Shown: piece by piece, positions 44,263 through 56,570 of the stretch | Numbering within the stretch: the stretch's first letter is position 1 | How the letters are laid out: the number at the start of each line of letters is the position of its first letter | From: Dipteris shenzhenensis | Taxonomy: Eukaryota > Polypodiophyta > Polypodiopsida > Gleicheniales | Reading direction: 5' to 3' (one strand) | DNA: 64,000 bases | Assembly: GCA_047967505.1 (NCBI GenBank) | Contig: CM106538.1 | Notes under the pieces: model-generated | Told to the model about the DNA's origin: nothing | Databases searched by the model: none | The model's input: the letters and a program-made list of their open reading frames with translations, nothing else | Translations under genes and position numbers: made by a program

Positions 44263-45696
44263 GTTCAAGCATGGCTACAAAAAGGCAAGATTCCATGAAT
44301 GTAGGGTTTTGGATTGCCAAGTTCAAGCTCCATATGACATCATAGGCCATGTTGGTAAGAACAAAGCCAAGGTTTATATTTCAATACGGTATTTGCCTAA
44401 TAGCCAACCCATGTGGTAGTGAGACACATGGTAGTATCCATGTCAATACCTAGAGTAGTGTTACGAAATTGTATTTCTGATATTTCTTACTATGGATATT
44501 ATTTTATTTTTGTGTGTGACTATCGAAAAGTATTCAATAGGAGTGCACCGGATGTAGTGGGGGTCCTAGTAGATACTTTGTGTGGTTTAGTTGGGGATGC
44601 CTAATTGGCTTGTGATTTGCCATACTGGAAGGTTAGTATTGTGGGTGATTCCATGTTAATAGTGATGTCACTAGTGTTATTGGTGTTATGTTTGATTATT
44701 GTTCTTTGAGTGCAATTATATTGGGATTGATTGATTTGATGATTCATTCAATTGGTTGTTAACAACTAGTGTATTTGGCAATTCGAGTACAAGTGATGGA
44801 ACAAATTATGAGGATTGGGATTAGTACGAGGCTATCGATTAAGGTGATGCACGGTGCATAGCATATGGCCATGGCCCAATTGTGTATCTCATTGGTATTG
44901 TAAACGTCGGGCAATATTTGTGATAAAAGACATAAACCATTTTTGGATAAAGCAAGCCCAAAGTTGATTTGTAAAAAGTAAAGAACGTAGATAAAGTAAG
45001 CCCAAATTGGCTTTGTAAAAGTAATCCCCTACTTTGGGAAAAATAACCTTTTGGATGTACTATTATTGGTTCTTTGCCTTTGGAATGTGCAATCATAAAT
45101 ACTCTATATGACGAGCAAGAGTGACCATCTACAAGGGCAAATTGGACCGCATGCCATGTCGCTTCTTCTCTCTCCTTGTTTCCTTTCCTTGATTCATAGT
45201 TTTGATGTTGATAATTTTGTTCGATATGTTCATTTATCAATTATCAATTATCGTAGTGGTATGAAAGCAAGGCTACATTCTTGGTACATAATTCAAATGG
45301 GAGAAGAAAAGGCTGCTAGTCCTATTGGTCATCCTCCTCCTTTTGAATAGGATCTCAATAGCTATGTGCAAACAACTGTAGCAATACTACATGTGCCATC
45401 TTTGATGCTCTCAAGCTTCTGCAACAATAGCATAGAGAGGTCCCTTGTGACGGGGCTAAACAGGCTACCGCCCAGGTAGAGTTCCATACCTGACGTGCTT
45501 CAAAGTCAAGGTGGAGGGAGGTTTTATCTCCAATAGTTCTTTGTTGACAGGGTTCTACCCTCACAGAGTTTAGGATCGAAGAGAAAATGGCCATGTTATG
45601 CGCATTCAGCTTCAATATGCCACAGGTCGCTTTAGAGGGTTGCAGATGGCTTTGGACAGAGAGATTGTACAGAGAATCCCATGTCGATCGACCATT
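44263..45696. other. Intergenic with a possible decayed LTR end
   Basis: A primer-site-like TGGTATGAAAGC lies at 45257-45268, preceded by a TATA/pyrimidine-rich stretch, as at the end of an LTR. No matching LTR or Gag is found, so this is only suggestive. No gene recognised. Confidence 0.35.
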
Positions 45697-46790
45697 CCTC
45701 GGTGCTTGAGGATTTAATTCTCTATGGGCCTGACGTGATTGCTATTTGCTTGCGGTCTACTTCCCTCCAATTTGTTGTTCCTCTAGGCACTTCCAATACA
45801 TTGAACTCTATGAAACAGCTGCCACGACTGGGTACACCCACATCAGCCCTTTGCTTGCTGCCATCAATCCAACATCATTGTGTGTGAGATTACTCTCTGT
45901 ACTCTTGAGCCTTGGCTATAAATTCTTTCTTTGCTCACGAGCAACAGCCTATCTATAACAATCTTCTACAGCCTCTGGGCTCCATGACAGTGCGCAAAAA
46001 TAGTGCACAAAGGAACATTGGGGTAAGTTTTTGCGTGAAGCTATCGTGATAGAGGAGTAGTTTGCAAAACGCTGATTGCAGTTGGCTGATCTAAGGATTA
46101 CTTATTCACGCACCCACAATGACGACAACAATTCTCTATGATTGCACCCACTTGTACATCCAGTAAGAAATACCTCTAAGAGTCTGAGCAAGAGCTTATC
46201 TGTTTATAAAATAGAGCCTCATATAGCTCCATCTGGGAACATGAAAGCATGATCTATCCGTATTGAACTCATCATCAAGGGCTTCATGAATTTGAAGCCT
46301 ACCTTAAATTTCCTACAGTTTGTCCGCATCCGTGTTTGTGGTTTTCTTGTTATCGTTGTTGAATTACGGTTGCTCTCAGAGGTGGCTAGCTGGGTATAGG
46401 ATTCTTTTAGTTTGCTCTAACATCTTAGCATCGGCGGTGTCCTTTATGAGTCTCACAGTAAGTTTCCAAGATGTTGCAGCAGAAATACCACACCATTTCC
46501 AGCGTGGCAAGAGTTTGTTGTAGAGAGCCAACATTTTTAGCAGTGCTAAAGCAGTCTACGTTAGTAGCTGACCATTATCCTTGTTTTAGTTTTCTTGTAC
46601 CATGGATTTAGCATTGCTGCATGCTTGGAATACGTCCCTGCGCCTCTCAATTCTGCTTTAAGAGCCATGGATTAGTTGGTGGAAGCAAGAAAAGGTCCCA
46701 TTGATGCTCGAGATTAAATATATCTGGCAAAGCAACACTCGGAGGGCAGGTAGGCGGTTGTGAGCAGCATTTGCAGGACTTACGAACACT
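45697..46790 (+). repeat. Dispersed 1.2-kb repeat, copy B
   Basis: The second copy of the repeat at 33128-34385, same orientation, 12.6 kb away. It lacks the internal 62-bp duplication and has several small deletions. Flanks outside the alignment are unrelated. Confidence 0.9.
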
Positions 46791-47149
46791 CCCCAACAAG
46801 CATGCTATCTAAGAAGCCCACGATTGCTCTCACATTAAAAATGGCTCCTTTCTCATCCATAGCGTGCAATTCTACGAAAATTATATTAGAACCAACGCAA
46901 TGCATAGGAAAGATGCAAGCGATAAATTGTGAATCCTAAATCTATAAATTCTCAACTCGATTGGTATCTTATAGTACCTATTGGCCAAATTGGTGTAATA
47001 TGCATTGTCAAGAAGACAAATAAAGCTTTTCCAAGGCAAAAGGGCCCTAAGTGCTATTGCAACCTAACAATAATTCGGTCCACCATTTCTAATTATTACA
47101 TTTTGTACATGCTCTTGTGTGGTATTTGTCCTTTCATATATCTAGATGA
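46791..47149. other. Spacer
   Basis: Nothing recognisable. Confidence 0.4.
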
Positions 47150-47280
47150 ATCCAGGAACATGCCCAAATTCATCCTCTAAAAAAACAACACACAGTGCAA
47201 ATTCAATCTCAAGATAGTCACTCATAGGTTTGAAAATATAAACTCCATCACGCTTAGCAAGACTAGCATATACACACATG
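47150..47280 (+). repeat. Dispersed repeat R, partial copy 1
   Basis: ATCTAGATGAATCCAGGAAC, CATCCTCTAAAAA, CAATCTCA.GATAGTCACTCA and AAACTCCATCACGC match the starts of the two longer R copies at 50.7 and 51.5 kb. Confidence 0.85.
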
Positions 47281-47489
47281 CAAGCCAAGTATTGAATCTC
47301 CATCGAGGCTTAGAAAATGAGTACTCACCAACACACATCAAAGACAAATTTAGGGGAATATGCATTACTAAGAATTTAAGGGATTCAAACTTTGTCATGT
47401 TGCAAACGATAAATTACACTATTAATTTGCAGATAGACTGAATTAAAAAAAGGACCTAGACAATGCTTAAGGAAAACCCTAATCCTAAT

Positions 47490-47493
47490 GAGC

Positions 47494-47528
<35 letters not shown>
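47490..47528. repeat. (AT)n(TG)n microsatellite
   Basis: ATATATATGTGTG... with about 14 TG units. A smaller TG tract lies at 48960-48981. Confidence 0.95.
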
Positions 47529-49262
47529 TTTCAATCCATCTTAGACTTATCATTCAAAACAGTACGTGACAATATAATCTTTACAAGGAGGGTTTTATGA
47601 AAAAAAAAAGCAATTTACTAATTTATAAATACTGAATGATATTGAAGGAGCTCCACTCACTTGCATCCATCCACAAGAAGGACAAGTTAGCACAAGAACC
47701 CTTAATTGTGGGACTGCAGGCTTCAAAGTGCAACTCCACTTGTTATCGATGTCACAATATCATAAGCTATTTTTCATAGTAAATTAAATCAACCTTGGAT
47801 GGTGGTGCATCATGTGGCACCTGAGCACTAGAGTCATAGGTATCCAGATGCTCAATGTATATGGTGGAAGGCTTTCACACTTTCTGAAACACAATTTTAC
47901 AGATTATCCCAAGTAAGGGATCAAAACAAACTACATATCTCCATTTGTCCGGTATCCTCCTTCAAATAATGGACAATATACAATATAATAATCCGCTATG
48001 CCACGCTCATCATATTACACACAGTAATAGGCTCAACTTCCTATGTGGGAGGTCATAGTTGAGTTTCCTCAAAAGTTGTATTTGCCTCCCTACTAAGAAG
48101 GTAGTTGCCTCCTTCTCTATACATATAGAAAGAGACAGAAAATGAAGGCAATATGTAAAAGGCTTGTCCAAGTCCATACCTTTCCATACACTACACACAT
48201 ATGATAGGTCACGTAAGAAAAATATCCCAAGATTTGGTGTTCGGGGGTCAATCCTCTTAGGGATGAATTAGTACAACAAGACAGTAAAAAGTTCTCATGC
48301 ATATACATAAATATCCATGAGAACTTTTTACATAAATAGGCATACCTAAGTGTTCGTCAGTGCTACTTTGGACACTGATTTTGTCAATTATGCAGAAGGT
48401 TACTTGCATTGTGTCCTTAATAGGGATGGATCTTTACGGTGCTTTGATTTCCTCACTAGTTTCCCATAGGGCATTGAGGAAGGAAGCGCCATTATACATA
48501 ATCATTATTAACAAGTTCTTCGGAGAGGTAGGATTAAAATTTTGCTCGTGGACAAGTGTCGTAAGGATAACAAATGAATGCTACAACACTAGTCGATGCA
48601 TAAGGTTTTACCTCCAAGTATGCTTTTCACAGTTCGTGTTCCTAGCTTTGTAATACGAATCATCTAATTGTTGAGTCAACAGGTGGCAATCTCTTAGCTT
48701 CCACTATTGCTCCAACTAGTTTGGTGTAGTAAGAAGGATCATAATCCTGTGTTGCAAATACAAGTCAAGTACGGGACATAAACCTTGTATTAATCTATAT
48801 AACTTATTCGTGATGTACACCCATGTTTTACCAATATTCAAATCTCTACCAGATGTACATCATGAAGAGAAATCATCAAGGTCTAGTATACATCATGAAG
48901 AGAAATCATTAAGGTCTAGTAAAGAGATACTCGCCAACCCAAATCAAGTATATACACGCGTATGTGTGTGTGTGTGTGTTCAGGACGACTGGAGAAATTC
49001 TGATCATTGGATTATTGAGAATTGATTTTGTTTATTGGATCAAAAGACTTGCACAGGGATAGTCGTTTCATTCAATGTACCATTTTGTTTAGACTTCTTT
49101 CAAATTCTAATCTTTCATTCAACGCCTCTGAGTTTCATCTTATCAAAGAATTTGAGAGTAACCAAAACATCGCTCCTTGCATTAGAAACAATCACCTTGA
49201 AATGATGAGTCAAGACTCAGACTCCCAAAGGAGATCATGGATAGACAAAGAGCCGTCCTATT
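47529..49262. other. Intergenic with one perfect hairpin
   Basis: No gene recognised. A direct repeat (GTACATCATGAAGAGAAATC twice) lies near 48855-48908. The hairpin at 48285-48330 is listed separately. Confidence 0.45.
48285..48330. repeat. 15-bp perfect inverted repeat, 16-nt loop
   Basis: TAAAAAGTTCTCATG (48285-48299) and its exact reverse complement CATGAGAACTTTTTA (48316-48330). Confidence 0.95.
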
Positions 49263-49602
49263 AACCAACCCACAGAGATAGAGACAAAGAGAGGGAGTTC
49301 TATAAGCAAATCTGAAGTCATAGACAAAATAAAGGATGCTATGGCGGAATGTGGTAACATTGTATCTTGCGCGGATATTCTTGCATTAGCTGCTCGTGCT
49401 TCTGTCATACTTCTGAGTGCCGTGCCCAAGATTTTTTCTTTTATCGGCTTCTTGGACCATATTTTTATGAGAACCCATTGAATAATCGATTTCAATTTGT
49501 ACTGCACAGGGATTTAGATGGCCTGTCTACCTAGGAATAAATGATACCTTAGCAGCTTACCAGCAATGTGAACTTGCCAAATCTGCATCCTATGATGTTT
49601 AG
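49263..49602 (+). pseudogene. Class III peroxidase fragment, two exons
   Basis: From 49263 the frame reads NQPTEIETKRGSS then SKSEVIDKIKDAMAECGNIV, SCADILALAARASVILL, the hallmark central block of plant secretory peroxidases (VSCADILALAARDSV, here with Ala for Asp). Next come unrelated residues and a stop at about 49482. A splice-acceptor-like TGTACTGCACAG precedes GFRWPVYLGINDTLAAYQQC (49510-49602), the block that normally follows (GGPxWxVxLGRRD). This matches the conserved intron position in the family (known). The distal-His exon (RxHFHDCF) and the proximal heme His block are absent, so it cannot encode an enzyme. No donor with a good match is seen. Confidence 0.75.
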
Positions 49603-50133
49603 AGCTGTCAGTCCCCTGGCAAGACTACTCAAGCAACACGATGCAATGCAAAAATTAAAAGCTTCCTCATCGCAGCGGCAACAATTTTGCCTATGACGTT
49701 GAAGGTTTCTTCACAGAGTTGATAGAAATAGAAGAACTAGCTTCAAGCGTTTACCATGTGGCTCGCCGTGGGTTTCACACATGCAAGCAACAGCAGTAAA
49801 ATCACATATGTTCCCACTCTAGTCTCATACTCCCTCCTCTCTTCTCCCTAGACTTTAACCTAGCTTCAAAGAGACGCTGTGAGTGTGATCTTAAGCCCTA
49901 TGCTGTTCAAGGCAAGATGAGTTGCCATTTCATAAAACTATTGAAAACTGTAGTCTATTATATTGACCTTATAGAGAAAGTAATGCTTAACATATTGAGC
50001 TTTTGCAGCTCGAAGTACTCCATTCCAAGTTGGGATTTGAAGAGGTGCCTTGTGAGGTTAAAGGTACTCAAATACCTCGTGAGAAGTAACATGTGACCAT
50101 AGAGTACTTCAAAAGGTCACTTGATTTGAAGGC
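49603..50133. other. Spacer after peroxidase relic
   Basis: May contain further degraded peroxidase sequence. None is recognisable. Confidence 0.4.
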
Positions 50134-50712
50134 ATTGTTGGATTAGGGTTGGTCACGTCCACACCTATAAGCCCCCAAATGACTGCATCAGGGGGGTGGA
50201 CCATAGGACAATACAATTAGGTTTGGGGCTGCCACATGGACAGCAAAAGGGCTGCCATGTGGGCAGCACAAAGAGAGATTCCTGGCAGGCAGATCTGGCA
50301 GAGACATTTCCAGAGGCTGTCCACAGATGGAAGGGGCAGACCTGCGCAGGGTTTGCAGGCAAGAAAGAGGGAGGTGGTGCTGACGTCAGTACCTGTAGGG
50401 GCAGGTACAACAGCATGTACAAGCTGTTTTGGACCAGTCTCTCGGAGGCTGGCAGAGGCCTGGAAGGGTGCGGGACTGAGGCAGGTGGAAGGCAGGAGGA
50501 AGGTTAGATTTGGGCAGGCCTGCCTAGGGCCAGTGGCAGCCTGCCACATGGCCAGGCAGGGCCAGTCAACCCCCAAGAAAAGTGCCCCACCAGGGGAGCA
50601 GCAAAAGTCGAGTGACGGGGCTGATTGGGTTGGCCAATCCCCCCCTACCAGTCAACGGCTTTGCCCCTCTATAAGGGGACCCTTGGGGCCCCCATAATCA
50701 TGCCCTGGAGCA
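50134..50712. other. GC-rich block, LTR-like
   Basis: A 580-bp block distinctly richer in G+C than its neighbours, beginning TGTTGGATTAGGG. It contains near-inverted phrases GCTGCCACATGG / CCATGTGGGCAGC, further GCCTGCCACATGGCC copies, and a TATAAGG box (about 50671). It abuts repeat R at 50713. Frames of 103-153 codons in several phases follow from the GC content. A solo LTR is possible; matching ends and target duplication are not confirmed. Confidence 0.45.
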
Positions 50713-51140
50713 GATATACCTAGATGAATCCATGAACATTTCCAAACCCATCCTCTAAAAACACAACATAGTGCAGTTTCAATCTCATGATAGTCACACA
50801 TAAGATTGAAAACCATAAACTCCATCACGCATAGCAGCGACTAGCTACTATGACATCCCCACTGACGTCATCCGCGCCCAACAGTGGGTGTAAACCATCG
50901 TATAAAAATATGCTCTCACACGGACGTGAAGGGCAAACTCAGCCATGACAAAGGCTAGCACTAACAGAGAAGGCTAATAAAAAAGTAGTCCAATATCTCT
51001 TCATTCAAGCTGCAACTGCTTGTGAAGTCTTAACGATTTCATTTTAGTCTCTCCCAAGCGAGCATCTAAATCTAGCTGATAGGGCAACGCACCATTTAAG
51101 ATAGTAAGAATTATCGCAATACCAGCAGGCCGCAACTTGG
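50713..51140 (+). repeat. Dispersed repeat R, copy 2
   Basis: Begins ATATACCTAGATGAATCC and ends near ATCGCAATACCAGCA. It aligns over its length with 51486-51975, but lacks about 60 bp around the CTCACACGGACGTGAAGG region. Confidence 0.95.
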
Positions 51141-51485
51141 ATGCAAATCCATATGTGCGTGTGTGTGTGTGTGTTTTTCCTATCAAACAACTATCCTACT
51201 ACCCTCGGGCATCAACTCCATATATATTATGTTACTACCCTCGTCCAAAATTTAGGGTATGGGGAGACGAGGTCCATATAAAATATGCATGGATTTCTTA
51301 CAAAATTTATAATATATGCAAGGAAAAAATATGAAAATATCAAGGGGCGTCCCACAAATGATAAGGAATATACCTTGAAAAATATGCAAGATTTTAAGAT
51401 TTGTACATATTTTGCATAATATGTGAGACCCAAAGGGGAGGTTTCACAAGGTGAAATTTGCATGTCCGCTAATATGGCAGAGGCA
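51141..51485. other. Spacer between R copies
   Basis: A short (GT)n tract (51155-51174), a direct TACTACCCTCG doublet, and AT-rich sequence. Confidence 0.5.
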
Positions 51486-51975
51486 TATACCTAGATGAAT
51501 CCAGGAACATTCCCAAACCCATCCTCTAAAAACACAACATAGTGCAGTTTCAATCTCACGATAGTCACTCATAAGATTGAAAGCCATAAACTCCATCACG
51601 CATAGCAAGGACTAGCTACTATGACATCCCCACTGACGTCATTAGCGCCCAACAGTGGGTGTAGACCATCGCATAAAAATATGCTCACACACACAAATCC
51701 ACACACCCACACATACTTGAGCATCCATTTATACAAAGTCTTCGTATTGAGTTTTTGTCGACACTCCAGACGTGAAGGGAAGAGTCAACCATGACAAAGG
51801 CTAGCACTAAAGGAGAAGGCTAATCAAAAAGTAGTCCAATATCTTTTCATTCGAGCTACAACTGCTTGTGAAGTGTTAACGATTTCACTTTAGTCTCTCC
51901 CAAACGAGCATCTAAATCTTGTTGATAGGGCAACGCACCATTTAAGATAGAAAGAATTATCGCAATACCAGCAAG
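51486..51975 (+). repeat. Dispersed repeat R, copy 3
   Basis: The longest R copy, with an extra CA-rich and TCGACACTCCAG-containing part. Shared core phrases include GACATCCCCACTGACGTCAT, GCGCCCAACAGTGGGTGTA and GACAAAGGCTAGCACTAA. Nothing coding recognised. Confidence 0.95.
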
Positions 51976-53938
51976 GAGCAGTGGATCAACCACTTTTGGG
52001 TCTACATCCAAGAGGAGAAAAGTGGGCTGGAGGGCTGCAGACTAAGCTTGGAGAAGCTGCCCACCTAGGCTACGAACCCGGGTAGTAAGGTGGAGGGATT
52101 AGTGGACGGAGAGTCTACATAAGCTTAGAGGAGGCTTAGGGATCTAGTAGAGCCAAGGTGATAGTAGTACAGCTTTTGGTAAGGACTAAAGACCACGGTT
52201 TGGTGGGGCTCGGGCCTCTTGTTTATTGTATCCACTTGTGGACTGAATTTGTTGGTGCTATATCTCTCTTGGATCTGTCTATTTACTGGCTTGCACAAAT
52301 ACCTATGGTTGTGACGTACACACAAGTACAGAAGCTTTGATTATGTGGTGAAACACTTCCGTGTGTGTTTCCTGGGGATGCTCTATCAGTGTTCTGATGC
52401 GGGATACCCTCTATAGGGATTTCGTTTCTAACAGACATTAAGGCCCAAAGAGTACACACAAACTTAACAATCCAGGCCCTACAAAATCAAAGGAAGGAAA
52501 GTCAAGGGCAGCCAGGAGGGCTCCATCCCAGAGGGCCAGCACCCCAAACACATCATTGCATGCAAGCACTAGAACGGTTCACATGCAAACTGCTTGCCAC
52601 CCCAAGGCTCCTGTCGCCATCACTAAAGTTCTTGCATGGAGCTCAAGGCCCTTCACATAGGAGATTGCAAAGCCCATTCATGCATGCGTAAAATGACCAA
52701 AACAAGACAAAGAGTGAAGGTTCAATTGGATAAGAACGACATACACGTGACATGGGACGTGGAGATCCATACAACAGTGTACATCAGGCGGGAAAGTTCA
52801 AAATAAGGGCCACGTCATCAGCTCTTTTCAACATCAACCTACACCCTCTGCATCTGCCCTGTCACTTTGCAGAAGCCCATAGCAGCAGTTCCTATCATAT
52901 ATGAGTAGCCTAGTCTTGAAACCTGCCAGCAGTCTTCCCAAAATATCCACAGTAGCAGCCTCCATAATGCAGCCAAATCAACAATTCTCGACAATGCAGG
53001 CACATCAGCATTGACTTGTACCACTGACCCGGTACAGCAAGGAGTACTTGTTTTGAACTAGGGAACACTTCTTACGTAAAAATTCCTTCTTGTATAAGAA
53101 TAATAAGAGTGCTGTGTTGAAGCTCAAAACCATGACACACGCACGTACACGCAAACATAAGCATACAATGTCTGCCTTCTTGATACCCATTTTCCATAGC
53201 CCACATCTTCTCCAATAACTTGCAAATTCCCTTCCAAAAAAAACAGTTTAGTCTCAGTCAAGTGTTGAGAGACACACGCCTGAAAGAGCATACACACCAC
53301 TGAAATGAATGTGCCTTGGAACAAATTCTAACAAACTGAACTTTAGCAAGGCAAAATATGCAGCTATATGAATCCATGTACAAATATTAACCCATTGAAT
53401 CAAACTAGATCATGTAAAATAAAAATCAAAAGTGTCATTATAGTGTCATCATGTTCATCCACAAGATTAGGAGCCATTTATTATGCATGTCAGCGCCCAA
53501 TCCAACAAGATCTGCACCCATTTTGCCAATACCTAATGGTGGGTGTATATGACGGTATGCACATATGCTGTCACATATGCTCACACATCCACAGACATAC
53601 ATGTGTGAGCATGCAACCATAAATCCAGGTATAAACCTGGAATTGAGATACATTGTTGGTGCAAAGTAGCACCTTTTGAGGTATAAGAACGAATCTGCTT
53701 CATACAAGACATGCAAGCGTGCAGCATCTCATTGTTCCATGTATACCTTATCACCCACAGAAATCTTTTCAAGCATGATACCTTCACAGAATGGAGGCAT
53801 ACAGTTAAGAAATCTAGATCCTCAAGAATCATTAGCTTACAAAATGCCTTCTTGCTTTATTAACAGCAAAGCCTCACAATCATTCCCCATGTCATGAGAA
53901 TTGGCCTTACCAACCTCGGTGACCAATGTCACCGAAGG
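51976..53938. other. Intergenic, 3' side of the PHP gene
   Basis: About 52000-52438 resembles an LTR end (it ends ATTTCGTTTCTAACA), without an identified partner. 53450-53600 contains a weak echo of repeat R (TCAGCGCCCAA, GGTGGGTGTA, ATATGCTCACACAT). No gene recognised. Confidence 0.4.
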
Positions 53939-55941
53939 TCAAACAAATTGTTGACTGACAACCAATATTACCTTGCCTTCCTCGGCAATGGTCTGATGCT
54001 CAAGCTTTAGGTGAGTCACTTCTTCTTTTACAAATAGCCTCTCATCTTCTGTCAACCATGGAGAAAGCCTGAGAAAAGCACTAGGTCTTCCCTCCTTCAC
54101 CGAACATCCAAGAGATACATCACCTTTCAAACTCTCAGCTCCACATGAGAAGTACTTAAGCCCCACAACTTTGTCAGAGCTGATTTCAAAAGTCTCATGG
54201 GCAAAACCTTGCAACAGCTCTGTAATTGCAGTGCACCATATTGGCTCAGCCACACGCAAGAACTCATGTATGGTTAGCAAGGGAAGTAAAACTTTACCCA
54301 ATTTGGTCTCATCAGGATCCCCCCTCCCATGGAAATCTGATCCTCCCAGCTTTACAAGCTGATAAGTCTCCGCCAAAGTTGCAAATCCTACAAGCCAGCA
54401 AAATTGCACAACCTGGATAGGCATAAGATTCTAAGGGTCTCCTGGCAGAGTATGATGTAAAAGAATGGGAGATGTAATCCAGAAACACGAGAAATAAAAA
54501 ATAAGAATCCTTACCGTCCGCTTTTCCATCACCCCTATACACTTCCATTGCATGAAGACCTGCGAGTTTCAATCGTTTTATTACAGAGAGAGGATCTTTC
54601 AGAGTCCAAGGATGAGCAAGTGCAGCAACCCCTCCTGTGTCACAAATCAGGCGTACAGCATCTTCAGCAGCCAGTTCATAACCCCTACAACAGAAGCAGA
54701 CATCAGAATATGCCAAATTGCCTCACCCATTCGTAAGAGAGTTCAGATAAGGGGACACGAGACTGCTTTCTTACGGGGCATAAGCAGGTCCCCCATCATA
54801 AAGGTATTTGTTGAAAGCCTCTCTCACACTCTCCACATGCCCAGCCTCAACCATTGCCCGAGCGACATGCACCCTCCCTGGTGCAACTCCAGCTCCAGCC
54901 AAGGTGAGAATCTGCTCCAATGTTACTGGTTTTTTTAATATTCTCAATTTGTTGACCATGGCTTCTGCTCGATAATACCGTCCTTCCCGTATTCTGGCTA
55001 AACTCTTCTCCAACTCCTGCCATCTTGCAGGGCCGCAACAGCTATAGTAGCCAAGTATGTGAACAGGCTCTTCACGTCCAGTTCTAAACAGAGAAACAGA
55101 AAATTATGGCCTAAGCTCATCGTAGGCTGAGCAGCACTACGTAAGGAGGTGCAGCTGTGGGCAGTCTTTGAAGATAAATCAATATGAGAGATCGTCTTTT
55201 ATAACGCAGCCAGAAGATTGGTTCATAGGTGAATGTGTCATAGGACTAAGAAAAACGGAATCACACATGCAAGAGGCAGAAAAAGAACCGCATAGCACTC
55301 TCTTGCAGAAAAAGAACCACATAGCACTGTTCTAAAGAAAATACCAAGCGTAAGAGGGAATTACACCTACCTTACTACTTTTGCACTTATTTCCACCCCG
55401 GGAATTAGCCTTATCCCAAATCTGTTTGCCGTTTCCAATGCAGCTGGTACGCCCGCCAAAGTGTCGTGATCTGTCAACGCAAACACCTGCACCTGCTTCA
55501 TCTATATATTATAAGCTAACCTTTTATAGGACTTGTTACCTATCCAATGCTTATAGCTCGCCGTGTTCGAACATTAACGAATTGATTTCTACCCAGATGA
55601 TCAAAACCAGATTTGAATCATTGAAGCTAAACAAAACCAAACAGACGAAACGGAATAGTGGATACCCCACTCATAGCAGCTTTCTCTAGCAGTTCGACCG
55701 GCGAAAGCATTCCATCACTGCAAGTACTATGGGAGTGAAGCTCTATGATGGGAGCTTTCCCGGATGCGGAATGGTCTACTCGAACCCAATCTTCAGAAGA
55801 GGAAATGTCTGCGGCAGCTGCGGATGCTTCTGCATCGATATCAGTATACAGGGAAGCCCACCGAGATACATACTTTGCTGCGGCCGACACCTGCTCGGAG
55901 CCTCGCTTCTTCGGATGCTTCTTCTTGCGGCCTTTGCCCAT
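53939..55941 (-). CDS. PHP-domain phosphoesterase, five exons
   Basis: A host gene on the minus strand, 441 aa after splicing. Exons: 55941-55666, 55492-55371, 55083-54775, 54684-54515, 54387-53939 (stop at 53939). All introns are GT-AG and exon phases join without correction. The start MGKGRKKKHPKKRG is the first ATG of the open exon. PHP metal-binding motifs are complete: ELHSHSTCSDG (His69, His71, Asp76), LTDHDT (Asp100-His101-Asp102), IPGVEIS (Glu126), VHILGYY (His141), ALAHPWT (His260), GGSDFHG (Asp310, His312). This organisation matches TrpH/YciV-type 3',5'-nucleotide phosphoesterases and the plant family represented by Arabidopsis At2g13840 (length about 430-440). The substrate is not fixed by sequence. 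The basic N-terminus may target a nucleus or organelle (inference). Confidence 0.95.
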
Positions 55942-56570
55942 TGCCGTCTTCTGGTGGGAGCTTCTTCGATCTTAGGTCTTCTTCTGGGATAGCTGTGGCA
56001 ACAACAATGTGCATACGAGTAAGTTTTGCGTTTCGGGAGGGGGCCTGAACTTTATCTGCCCGTAGCGAGGCAAGCCTCCAGAAGCGGAAGGTAAACTTGC
56101 GTGGGAGGATCATTCAATTGATGCGAGTACGCTACTGCTCGAGAAACAGGGGAAGAGAGAGTCACGATCGGAGCTCTCACTCTCTACGAAAGCTTTAGCG
56201 TCCGGTCCAAAGCTGCTTTTCTCTGTTCCTGTGTTCCAGATTCCGGGTTCCGACACCGTTTTTTGTTCTCACGTTTCTGCAAGCCTGAAAACGTCTGGAG
56301 GAGATCCAAAGATCCAAATACAGAAACCAAAATCGTACGGGATTGTGGCAGATTGTGCGGGTCGACGTCGCTCACGCCAGCGCGAGAGCCAGAAGAAGCA
56401 TCTCTCGGGGGCGATGCCGCGGAGCATTCCGGCGAAGCGCATGGAGGCAGGCTTCGCCGATTGGCTGGAGGTCGCATCAGCGGCGAGTTTAATCGTAGAG
56501 CACTGCCCCTAAGTGGTTCAGTTGTTCCGCTTTCAAAGGGCCTCAAATTAGCAACTTTCTAGTACTCAGG
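55942..56570 (-). promoter_or_regulatory. GC-rich 5' region of the PHP gene
   Basis: The region upstream of the start is more GC- and CpG-rich (about 55980-56530) than the surrounding DNA, as expected for a leader and promoter of a housekeeping gene. Small frames exist on both strands (for example minus 56546-56184, plus 56231-56512), but none shows a motif. A divergent transcript on the plus strand cannot be excluded. Confidence 0.45.

Noticed and set aside
43867-44419. Frames of 92-143 codons on both strands
   Set aside because: They translate a CA/ATGCAT-rich tract and show no domain.
50217-50697. Frames of 103-153 codons in a GC-rich block
   Set aside because: Frames are open in several phases on both strands because of base composition. 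No motif, and no homologous start region.
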